Below, one piece after another: positions 1 through 5,845 of a stretch of DNA of 8,229 bases. Made by a program: the position numbers and the translations under genes. Within the stretch, counting starts at the first letter, position 1. Each line of letters begins with the position of its first letter. The notes under the pieces were generated by a model, which worked only from the letters and a program-made list of their open reading frames with translations, ran no database searches and was not told where the DNA came from. The DNA lies in contig DATLFI010000148.1 in assembly GCA_035524895.1 (NCBI GenBank), positions 1 through 8,229 of the forward strand. The letters run 5' to 3'. This DNA comes from DATLFI01 sp035524895 (GTDB taxonomy: Bacteria; Acidobacteriota; Thermoanaerobaculia; Multivoradales; Multivoraceae).

Positions 1-126
1 GTCGAGAACGGTCGAGTGACCGCCGCTCTGGGACAGAGCCGGCACGGCACTCAGGAGGTACCCGCCCACGCCGAGAGCGAGGAGCGAGGCGGTGCGCCGG
101 TGCCGAGTCGAGCAATCCTTGGTCAT
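1..126 (-). CDS. N-terminus of an exported protein of unknown function (truncated by window edge)
   Basis: An ATG at 126-124 on the minus strand opens 42 codons with no stop up to the window edge. The translation has a basic n-region (MTKDCSTRHRR), a hydrophobic core (ASLLALGVGGYLLSAVPA) and a plausible signal peptidase site around VPALSQ, so it reads as a Sec signal peptide followed by the first residues of a mature protein. A GGGGAG Shine-Dalgarno lies at 136-141, nine bases before the ATG, and supports this start. The frame stays open upstream into the hairpin array, but no ATG is seen there and the signal peptide favours 126. The visible mature part (SQSGGHSTVLD) is too short to assign a family. 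It lies downstream of the Cys-repeat gene on the same strand, but tandem terminators separate them, so it is probably a separate transcription unit. Confidence 0.6.
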   Translation of the reverse strand, partial: MTKDCSTRHRRTASLLALGVGGYLLSAVPALSQSGGHSTVLD

Positions 127-220
127 CGTCGGGATCTCCCCAATCAATCGTTGCTTGTCGCGCAGCGAACCCTCGAGCGCCTCGGTCGTTGGCCCCGAAG
201 TCTTGCATACCCTGTCTGAA

Positions 221-320
221 GACCTACTCGCGCGCGACAGCGCGCGAGACCTAACTCGCGAGCGACAGCTCGAGAGACCTAACTCGCGCGCGCCAGCGCG
301 CGAGAACTAGCTCGCGAGCT
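221..320. repeat. Tandem array of about 28-bp GC-rich hairpin units
   Basis: Three head-to-tail units start at about 221, 248 and 276, each opening with GACCTA and containing an inverted repeat with a 4-base loop. Unit 1 has 9-bp arms at 227-235 and 240-248, loop GACA. Unit 2 has arms at 255-263 and 268-276, loop GACA, with one mismatch. Unit 3 has perfect 9-bp arms at 283-291 and 296-304, loop GCCA. A 12-bp perfect palindrome (AGCTCGCGAGCT, 309-320) closes the array. Between units 1 and 2 one C:G pair (233/242) becomes an A:T pair (261/270), a compensatory change that suggests pairing is maintained. The array lies between the terminators of the Cys-repeat gene and the upstream region of the leftmost gene. 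The remaining non-coding DNA at 142-220 shows no recognisable signal. Confidence 0.75.
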
Positions 321-330
321 TCGGTGGCCG

Positions 331-363
331 ACAAAGAAAGAGCCTCGCCCAACGGCGAGGCTC
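331..363 (-). terminator. Strong intrinsic terminator (second of a tandem pair)
   Basis: A perfect 10-bp stem is formed by 340-349 and 354-363 (GAGCCTCGCC / GGCGAGGCTC on the plus strand) with a 4-base loop. Read on the minus strand it is followed by TTTCTTTG, a U-rich tail. Orientation and position fit termination of the Cys-repeat gene, whose stop is about 40 bases upstream in the transcript. Confidence 0.8.
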
Positions 364-364
364 C

Positions 365-384
365 AAAAAAAGACCTCTGAGGTC
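365..384 (-). terminator. Short intrinsic terminator (first of a tandem pair)
   Basis: On the minus strand GACCTCAGAGGTC (384-372) folds into a 5-6 bp stem and is followed at once by seven T residues (371-365). The stem is short but the T-tract is perfect. It is the first signal met after the Cys-repeat stop codon at 402, and the stronger hairpin at 340-363 follows, so the two make a double terminator. Confidence 0.65.
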
Positions 385-401
385 GAACGGACGTCGAAGC
401 T

Positions 402-1325
402 CTAGGCGCAGCGACGCAAGCAGCCCTCGTGGAACAGATCGGCGCGCTCCCGACACGCCGCCGCGGTGCCGCCGGACTCGAGACACGACTCGAATACCCG
501 CGCCGTCGCCTTGTCGCAGCGCTCCTCGCAACGGGTAACGACACCGTCACAACGCTCGCCGCAGTGCCGCAGGAACTCTTGCGAGCGCGCCGTGCACTCC
601 TCTTCGCTACCGCCCTGCGATAGGCAGCTCTCGTAGAGCCTGCGCGCCCTGCGCTCGCAGAGCTCGTCGCAGGTCGGGGGCTCCTGGCAGTCCTCGAAGC
701 ACTCCTCGAGCAGGGACTGCGAGCGCTGGCGGCACTCTTCCTCGGTGCCGCCGCTCTCGAGACACTTGCGGAAGGCCTTTCCGGCACGGTTCTCGCAACC
801 TTCCTCGCACGAAGCCGGGCGGCAGTCTTCGAGGCAGTCCCGCAAGAAGGCGATCGAACGCTCTCGGCAGCCGGTCTCGGAGCCGCCGGTCTCCAGACAC
901 TCCTGGAACAGCCTTCGCGCCTGGCGCGCGCAGTCGCCTTCGCAGGGTGGCGGCGGCGTCTGGCAGTCGCCGAGGCAACTCTCGAGGAACTCTTGCGAGC
1001 GCGCGCGACAGGTAGCGTCGTCGCCGCCCTGGCTCAGACACTCCTCGAACGCGCGGCGCGCGGCCTTCTGGCAGCGCTCGTCGCACCGGTCGTGCACCGC
1101 GCCGCAGCGTGCGCGACACTTGCGCAGCTCGGCGTCCGAGCGCGCCTGGCAGGCACGCTCCGGCTGGCCGGAAGCCAGGCAGTCTTCCAGGGCGCGACGA
1201 GCCTGCGCCGCACAATCCTCCTCGCAGGTGGCGGCAGGCTCCTGAGCACCCGCCGCGCCGGCACCGAAGAAAAAGGAAAGGAACAGAACGAAAGCACCGA
1301 AACCGAGAAGGTTCCCTCTTTCCAT
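402..1325 (-). CDS. Secreted six-repeat cysteine-rich helical-hairpin protein
   Basis: This 307-aa protein has a Sec signal peptide (residues 1 to about 27, hydrophobic core AFVLFLSFFFGAGAAGA) and then six tandem repeats filling the rest: about 34-74, 81-121, 128-168, 173-213, 219-259 and 266-306. Every repeat has the same spacing, C-x3-C-x10-C-x9-C-x10-C-x3-C, giving 36 cysteines. The consensus has A/R/E-rich flanks and usually a Gly-Gly in the central x9 segment. The spacing is symmetric about that turn, which predicts two antiparallel helices with three cysteine pairs facing each other (C1-C6, C2-C5, C3-C4). Linkers 2-3, 3-4 and 4-5 contain proline; linkers 1-2 and 5-6 do not. An ATG preceded by AGGAGG fixes the start. 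I do not recognise a named family. Export favours disulfides, but metal binding is an alternative. The partner and role are unknown. Confidence 0.88.
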   Translation of the reverse strand: MERGNLLGFGAFVLFLSFFFGAGAAGAQEPAATCEEDCAAQARRALEDCLASGQPERACQARSDAELRKCRARCGAVHDRCDERCQKAARRAFEECLSQGGDDATCRARSQEFLESCLGDCQTPPPPCEGDCARQARRLFQECLETGGSETGCRERSIAFLRDCLEDCRPASCEEGCENRAGKAFRKCLESGGTEEECRQRSQSLLEECFEDCQEPPTCDELCERRARRLYESCLSQGGSEEECTARSQEFLRHCGERCDGVVTRCEERCDKATARVFESCLESGGTAAACRERADLFHEGCLRRCA

Positions 1326-1332
1326 CTCGAAT

Positions 1333-1338
1333 CCTCCT
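1333..1338 (-). promoter_or_regulatory. Consensus Shine-Dalgarno of the Cys-repeat gene
   Basis: AGGAGG on the minus strand lies seven bases before the ATG at 1325. It is the clearest ribosome binding site in the window and settles the start of this gene. Confidence 0.85.
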
Positions 1339-1342
1339 GCCT

Positions 1343-1390
1343 ATGCTTGCCAAGCATCTTACTTAGGCATGATCCATGCTGTCAAGGCAT
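1343..1390. promoter_or_regulatory. Paired ATGC-N7-GCAT palindromes (candidate operators)
   Basis: Two 15-bp elements of the form ATGC-N7-GCAT lie at 1343-1357 (ATGCTTGCCAAGCAT, arms of 7 bp) and 1376-1390 (ATGCTGTCAAGGCAT). They match at 11 of 15 positions and their centres are 33 bp apart, about three helical turns. A further short palindrome, GCATG-atc-CATGC, lies at 1367-1379. The distal element contains the -35 hexamer and the proximal one covers the end of the -10 box and the likely start point. A repressor bound here would block RNA polymerase. The regulator is not in the window. Confidence 0.55.
1356..1385 (-). promoter_or_regulatory. Sigma70-like promoter of the Cys-repeat gene
   Basis: Read on the minus strand, a perfect TTGACA -35 hexamer (1385-1380) is followed after 18 bases by TAAGAT (1361-1356), which matches TATAAT at four of six positions. 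Initiation would fall near 1349, leaving a short leader of about 25 bases that includes the AGGAGG. The upstream gene on the other strand starts at 1502, so this is a divergent intergenic region. I see no comparably good promoter for the plus-strand gene. Confidence 0.65.
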
Positions 1391-1501
1391 TTCTACGAGC
1401 ACGCACGCCCCTGCGCCCGCTTCCCACCCTGCGGCGGATCGCCAGGACCCGCCGGTGAGGCGCGGAGTGCCCTGCGCTGGGCTCCACGTAGAGTGTCGCC
1501 C

Positions 1502-2395
1502 ATGACAGGTCGTCGCCTCTGCGCTCTCTCCGCCGGACGGTTCGCGATCGTTCTGCTGTTCGCTTCGTCGGTGGCGACAGGCGACGACGAGTCGCAGCGG
1601 CTGCTCGACATGGGCGACAAGTCTTGGGCGCGGAGGGCCGAGCACGCACTGGGCCATACCGCGGCGACGGGACCGATCGTCGAGGCGGTGGCCGCCTACT
1701 CGCGCGCAATCGAGCTCGCCCCGCAGCGACTCGACCTCCGCGTGCGCCTGCTTCGGGCACTGTTCTTCCAAGGCCAGTATGCCACCCCGGACGAAGCGAC
1801 CAAGAAGCGCCTGTTCGATCGCGGACGGCTGCTCTTCGAGACGAGCGCCGACCTGCTGGCACAACGCATCGGCGTGTCCCGCGATGAAGATCCCCATAAA
1901 GCCGCGCTGGCACTCGGCCGCGAGCCCGAGGCCGGACCGCTCCACTACTGGGGCGCGGTGCACTGGGGCCTATGGGGCGAGCACTTCGGCAACCTGGCAG
2001 CGGTCAAGAAAGGCGTCGCCAAGAAGGTTCGCGACTACGGCGAGGTGGCGCGGCTACTGTCACCCGAGTACGACGGCGGCGCACCGTACCGACTGCTCGG
2101 CCGCATGCACGCGGTCGCGCCGCGCGTGCCCCTGTTCACGCTGTGGATCGACCGCGAGCTGAGCATCCACTACCTCGAGAGGGCGCACGCGATCGATGCG
2201 GAGAACCCGCTGCACGGCGCCTTCCTGGGCGAAGCGCTGCTCGACCACGGGCCCGCCGCCGCGCGCACGCGCGGCATGGCGCTGCTCGACGGCGCCGCGA
2301 AGGCCGAGCCGCGGCCGAGCTACCAGGTCGAGGATGCGCGCGCGATCGATGACGCCAGCAAGGCTCTCGCCGAACGGGAACGAGAGCAGCGCTGA
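1502..2395 (+). CDS. Exported TPR protein, TatT-like (TRAP-associated family)
   Basis: From the ATG at 1502 this is a 297-aa protein with a signal peptide (MTGRRLCALS, then the hydrophobic stretch FAIVLLFASSVA, cleavage near residue 25-27). The mature protein is alpha-helical. Residues about 58-90 look like a TPR unit (AAYSRAIELAPQRLDLR). The central part (WGAVHWGLWGEHFGNLAAV, 150-168; LLSPEYDGGAPYRLLGR, 185-201; then an APRVP segment) resembles the TatT family known from spirochaetes, whose TPR trimers associate with TRAP-type periplasmic binding proteins. That match is from memory of motif style. The frame is open upstream to an ATG at 1376, but that ATG lies in the operator region and the extra N-terminus would bury the signal peptide. 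GTG at 1493 is another possible start. No TRAP permease or solute-binding gene is visible nearby. The Shine-Dalgarno is weak (GTAGAG). Confidence 0.72.
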   Translation: MTGRRLCALSAGRFAIVLLFASSVATGDDESQRLLDMGDKSWARRAEHALGHTAATGPIVEAVAAYSRAIELAPQRLDLRVRLLRALFFQGQYATPDEATKKRLFDRGRLLFETSADLLAQRIGVSRDEDPHKAALALGREPEAGPLHYWGAVHWGLWGEHFGNLAAVKKGVAKKVRDYGEVARLLSPEYDGGAPYRLLGRMHAVAPRVPLFTLWIDRELSIHYLERAHAIDAENPLHGAFLGEALLDHGPAAARTRGMALLDGAAKAEPRPSYQVEDARAIDDASKALAEREREQR

Positions 2396-2418
2396 CGCTC
2401 CCCGATCAGCGAGCTCTC
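2382..2418. terminator. Hairpin spanning both stop codons of a convergent gene pair
   Basis: Positions 2382-2395 (GAGAGC-ag-CGCTGA) pair with 2406-2418 (TCAGCG-a-GCTCTC) across a 10-base loop. The stem includes the stop codon of the TPR gene on one arm and that of the 104-aa gene on the other. No long T-tract follows on either strand, so intrinsic termination is uncertain. With only 10 bp between the two genes it is the only candidate for a shared bidirectional transcript end. Confidence 0.35.
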
Positions 2419-2720
2419 TTGCCCAGCTTCTTCAGCTCGCGCTGGCGCAGCCCCGGGGTCTCCTCGGCCTCGACCGCCGCAGCCACCGGCTTGCACGTGC
2501 ACATCGGCATGTGGACGTAGCCGGCGGGGCAGCCGAGTGCGGCGACGCCCCTCTCCTGACCCAGCACGCCGAGCTGGTCGAACGTGTCGGCCAGGACCAG
2601 CCGAATCCTGTCGAGGTGCTTCGGTTGCGAGACGTAGCGTCCCATGACCTCGACCTCGAGCGCGCGCACTGTGGTCTGTAGCTCGATCATCTCTACTGCG
2701 ATCTGTCCCTTCTTGGCCAT
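2406..2720 (-). CDS. Small orphan protein, 104 aa, unknown function
   Basis: The ATG at 2720 is preceded by AGGAGG (2725-2730, four bases away), which supports a real gene. The protein has no signal peptide or membrane segment and is probably cytoplasmic. Residues about 5-55 look helical and amphipathic (IAVEMIELQTTVRALEVEV, then LDRIRLVLADTFDQLGVLG). A short segment at 62-77 follows with three cysteines and one histidine (Cys64, His70, Cys74, Cys76; CPAGYVHMPMCTCK), a possible metal-binding or redox site. The tail is basic (LRQRELKKLGKRAR). I do not recognise a family. It converges with the TPR gene (10 bp between the stops) and lies 157 bp downstream of the kinase on the same strand, so co-transcription with the kinase is possible but not shown. 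Confidence 0.62.
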   Translation of the reverse strand: MAKKGQIAVEMIELQTTVRALEVEVMGRYVSQPKHLDRIRLVLADTFDQLGVLGQERGVAALGCPAGYVHMPMCTCKPVAAAVEAEETPGLRQRELKKLGKRAR

Positions 2721-2755
2721 GGCCCCTCCTCGATAGCGTCCAGACGCCCGGCGCT

Positions 2756-2892
2756 AGCAGCCCGTGGTGGAACCCCCGTGGGCTGCGTTGGGCCTCCTGC
2801 ACGATGGCACCGCATCGCGTTCGTCGGCCACGCCTTGCCAGCGGCCGCAGATCCCCGCGCGCAGCCTCACGCGGGCTTCACCACGGGCTGCT
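2756..2892. repeat. 14-bp inverted repeat flanking the kinase 3' end
   Basis: AGCAGCCCGTGGTG at 2756-2769 is the exact reverse complement of 2879-2892. The right arm covers the last codons and stop of the kinase gene; the left arm lies near the upstream region of the 104-aa gene. The left arm can also pair locally (GCAGCCC 2757-2763 with GGGCTGC 2780-2786), and a third small stem is at 2854-2859/2870-2875. The kinase transcript 3' end could fold into a long hairpin, but no T-tract follows. Otherwise the 157 bp of non-coding DNA at 2721-2877 shows only the Shine-Dalgarno of the small gene. Confidence 0.5.
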
Positions 2893-5781
2893 GAGTGGCG
2901 GCGCGATCCGCACGACCTGCGTCTCGCCTGCTTGCGACGCATCCTTGTGTCTCAGCTCCAGCAGGTTGATGGTACTGGTGAGGGCAGTGATCGCCAACAA
3001 GACGCGCCGCTCGGGCAGGACCACGAAGTCGGAGAAGAGAACCCCGGGCCGCCGGTTGAAGGTGAGCTGGCGGCGCTCCCCCGTGACCAGGGACTGCTCG
3101 AAGAGGTTGTAGACGTCGTCGCGAGGGTCCTTGGACGAGAAGAGCACTCGCTCGCCTTCGTCATCGAGCACCACACTGGTCGAGACGCTGCGGTCGATGA
3201 CCCCGAGCTCGAGCTCGCCCTGCGCCGTGGCCGGCCGGATCTCGAGACGGAAAGACCAGTCCGAGTTCATCTCCGCCACCGCGAGCACCGCCGCCCCACC
3301 GCGCCGGCCCAGCAGGCGCACCCCTCCCCCGGGGTCGTCCTTCTGGACTCGCGCGAATGGTCGTGTCGAACCGCCGGCATCGATCGCCCACACCACGAGC
3401 TCGTGTGGGCCGGGTCCGAAGTACAGCTCGGTGGCGGTCGGCAGGTCGAGAAAGTAGCCTGGCTCACCACCGCGCGGCGGTACCAGATCGGCGAGCTCGC
3501 GCAAGGAGCCGCCGGAGTGAACCAGCCTCGCGCCCTGCGCGCCGCCCGCACTCCACCGTCGCAGCTCGTGGGTGCCCTCCGCGCCGACCGCAACGAAGAG
3601 CAGCTCGTCGTCGGTTTCCCAGACTGCGTTGCGGCGGTCGATCTCGTACGTCGCGATCGAAAGCCCCGGAAAAGCGAAACGCTCCGTGACCACCTGCTCG
3701 TACTGGGTCTCGACCTCATGTACCACGAGCGCGACGCCGGCATCGAGCTTCCTCAGCAGGGCGACCCGGTCTCCCGAAGGCGACAGGATCGGCTGCGCGC
3801 CCTCGGCGATTCCCCGACGCTCGGAGACCAGCTCTCCTGGACGAAGCCACGCCATGACGATGCGCGAGCCGAAGGGATAGAGCGATCGCCGGAGCCTCGG
3901 GTCGCTCTCTTGGTAGACCATGAGTTCGCCGGCCCCCAAGACAGTCGCCGCGGCAGACGAAGCAGCACCGGTGGTCACCGGCATCATGTCCGGCGATCCT
4001 GCCGGGTCGTAGAGATGGAGGTCGGTGTTGCGCACGCTCTCTCGGAACGTAGCCACGCTTTCTGTCTGCGACGCGAAGTCGATCCCCTCGTCCCGCGAAC
4101 CCGAGAGGAGCGGACTGGCCCGCTGCGGGCTCTCGATCGGGACGATCCACAGGTCGCTGCGACCACCGCGGTCCGACCGTACGACCACGGTGTCCGAGCC
4201 GGGGCCGATCCAGCGCGGGTAGAAATCGTTGCCTTCGTGCAGTGTGAGCAGGCTGACGGCGCCGTCCGAGAGCTCCATCACCTGCGCCGCCATCCTGCCG
4301 TCGCTCGCGAGCGAATAAACCGCTCTCTGGCCGTCCGCGCTGACGTCGAACTGCGTGCGGAGGCTTGCGACGTCGGAGGTCAGGAGAACATCGTGAGAGC
4401 CCGTCGCCAGATCGAGACGGTAGAGCCGGCCGAGTCCTTCGAGATAGACCGTCGAGCCCAGCCATCGCACCAGACGCTGGAAGCTCACGTCGTGGGGAAG
4501 GGGCAGCACGCGCTCGGCGGCGCCGGCCAGCGGCCTGACGATCTGGACCAGATGGCGGCCGCTGTTCTCGACCAAGAGCGCTACGCGCTGTCCGTCCTCG
4601 GACCACACGTGTCCGATTGCAGTGCTGGCGCCTTCTGAAAGCCGCTGCGGCTGCCCACCGTCGAGCCGCTGCAAGTACACGTCTCCCGGGCCGAAAACGG
4701 AATCGAGAAACGACACCCACTCGCGGTCTGGCGAGAGCTGCGCGTCGCTCTGCTGGCCCGACCAGGACACCACTGGCACTATGTGCGGCTCGAGCTGCGG
4801 ACCTGCGGCGCGATCGCGCCACCAGATGCCGGCGCTCGCGCCGGCCACGGCGGCCAGCACCGCCGCGGCCCACCCGAGAGTTACCAGGCGACGGCGACGA
4901 CGAGAAGCCATGGCATGGAACTGACCGGTGATGCGCTGCACCTGCGACTCGAGGTCGAGCGCGCGCAGCGCCGCGAGCACCTCGTCGGCGCTCTGCCAAC
5001 GATCGGCGACTCGCTTCTCCAAGCAATGGTGGATCGTCGCGCACAGCCTTTCGGGCAGGTCGGGCCGCAGCGATCGCAGCGGCTCCGGATCGTCGCGCAG
5101 GATGCTGCTCGTGAGCTCGCTCGGAGTCGAACCGCCGAAGGGCCGACGACCCGCCAGGAGCTCGTAGAACAGCACGCCGAGCTGGAACAGATCGGAGCGC
5201 GGGTCGACCGGTTCGCCACACAGCTGCTCGGGCGAGAGGTAAGCGGGTGTGCCGACGATGGCGCCCGCGCGCGTCAGGTCGCGATCGGCGTCGCTGCTCC
5301 TGCCCGACTGCCGCCATGCCGCGAGACCGAAGTCGAGCAGCTTGACACGACCCTCCCGGTCGATCATCACGTTACGCGGCTTGAGATCGCGGTGCGCGAT
5401 GCCGAGCGCGTGCGCTGCGCGCAGGCCGTCGACCAACGGGATCGCGATGTCGAGGAAGCGCGACAGCGACAGGCGCTCCCCGGGCATCGCAATCTCCGCC
5501 AAGGTGTCGCCCTCGACCAGCTCCATGGCCAGGAAGCGAAGGCCGTCGGCCTCCTCGACGTCGTAGAGCGTGACCACGTTGGGGTGGTTGATCGCAGCGA
5601 TCGCCCGCATCTCACGCTCGAAGCGCGCGCTGCGCGTGGCGCTCGCGCGGCTGTCCTCGGAGAGCACCTTGAGCGCGACGCGGCGGTGCAGTCGCAGGTC
5701 CTCCGCGAGGTACACGTCACCCATGCCACCGGAGCCGATCCGCTCCAAGATGTTGTAGTGCGCGAGGACGCGGCCGGTCAT
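2878..5781 (-). CDS. Transmembrane Ser/Thr protein kinase with C-terminal PD40/TolB-like propeller
   Basis: From the ATG at 5781 the protein is 967 aa. Residues about 9-270 form a complete PknB-type kinase: glycine loop GSGGMGDVY (16-24), Lys38 in VALKVL, alpha-C Glu near 57, catalytic HRDLKPRN (Asp132), DFG (Asp150), and GTPAYLSPEQ as the P+1/APE region, so it should be active. After a helical linker an Arg cluster and one membrane segment follow (about 299-321, LVTLGWAAAVLAAVAGASAGIWW). The remaining 640 residues contain repeated PD40-style beta-propeller blades (for example SPDREWVSFL, SEDGQRVALL, SADGQRAVYS, SPSGDRVALL, DDEGERVLFS) and should lie outside the inner membrane as a sensor or docking domain. 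A GTG at 5802 would add seven residues; I prefer the ATG because related kinases begin shortly before the Y-x-I-L-E-x-x-G motif. Neither start has a good Shine-Dalgarno. It lies 64 bp after the MltA-like gene, probably in the same operon. Confidence 0.92.
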   Translation of the reverse strand: MTGRVLAHYNILERIGSGGMGDVYLAEDLRLHRRVALKVLSEDSRASATRSARFEREMRAIAAINHPNVVTLYDVEEADGLRFLAMELVEGDTLAEIAMPGERLSLSRFLDIAIPLVDGLRAAHALGIAHRDLKPRNVMIDREGRVKLLDFGLAAWRQSGRSSDADRDLTRAGAIVGTPAYLSPEQLCGEPVDPRSDLFQLGVLFYELLAGRRPFGGSTPSELTSSILRDDPEPLRSLRPDLPERLCATIHHCLEKRVADRWQSADEVLAALRALDLESQVQRITGQFHAMASRRRRRLVTLGWAAAVLAAVAGASAGIWWRDRAAGPQLEPHIVPVVSWSGQQSDAQLSPDREWVSFLDSVFGPGDVYLQRLDGGQPQRLSEGASTAIGHVWSEDGQRVALLVENSGRHLVQIVRPLAGAAERVLPLPHDVSFQRLVRWLGSTVYLEGLGRLYRLDLATGSHDVLLTSDVASLRTQFDVSADGQRAVYSLASDGRMAAQVMELSDGAVSLLTLHEGNDFYPRWIGPGSDTVVVRSDRGGRSDLWIVPIESPQRASPLLSGSRDEGIDFASQTESVATFRESVRNTDLHLYDPAGSPDMMPVTTGAASSAAATVLGAGELMVYQESDPRLRRSLYPFGSRIVMAWLRPGELVSERRGIAEGAQPILSPSGDRVALLRKLDAGVALVVHEVETQYEQVVTERFAFPGLSIATYEIDRRNAVWETDDELLFVAVGAEGTHELRRWSAGGAQGARLVHSGGSLRELADLVPPRGGEPGYFLDLPTATELYFGPGPHELVVWAIDAGGSTRPFARVQKDDPGGGVRLLGRRGGAAVLAVAEMNSDWSFRLEIRPATAQGELELGVIDRSVSTSVVLDDEGERVLFSSKDPRDDVYNLFEQSLVTGERRQLTFNRRPGVLFSDFVVLPERRVLLAITALTSTINLLELRHKDASQAGETQVVRIAPPLSSPW

Positions 5782-5797
5782 GGTCGCGATGGTCAGC

Positions 5798-5830
5798 CCC
5801 ACGGGTGGAGAGGCCCACAGGTTGGAGAGG
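5798..5830. repeat. 16/17-bp tandem duplication in the kinase leader
   Basis: CCCACGGGTGGAGAGG (5798-5813) is followed directly by CCCACAGGTTGGAGAGG (5814-5830). The two copies differ by one insertion and one substitution. They occupy half of the 64-bp gap between the MltA-like gene and the kinase and touch the alternative GTG start. On the coding strand they are pyrimidine-rich (CCTCTCCA), so they do not act as a Shine-Dalgarno. Confidence 0.6.
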
Positions 5831-5845
5831 CGAACAGTCAGCGTA

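Noticed and set aside
221..320. CRISPR array
   Set aside because: Units are contiguous palindromes with no unique spacers of about 30 bases and no cas genes are present.
340..371. Intrinsic terminator for plus-strand transcripts
   Set aside because: On the plus strand the 10-bp hairpin is followed by an A-tract, not a T-tract, and no plus-strand gene ends here.
1376..1501. Upstream N-terminal extension of the TPR gene starting at the ATG at 1376
   Set aside because: The ATG is part of the operator palindrome, the 42 extra residues are Pro/Arg-rich, and they would place a clear signal peptide inside the protein.
2764..4638. Long plus-strand open frame of 624 codons opposite the kinase
   Set aside because: It lies antisense to a gene with clear kinase and propeller motifs, has Arg/His/Asp-rich composition without any domain, and is expected from GC-rich codon bias on the other strand.
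3716..5317. Minus-strand open frame of 533 codons within the kinase
   Set aside because: Out of frame with the kinase and almost entirely Arg/Ala/Gly/Pro; a frame shadow.
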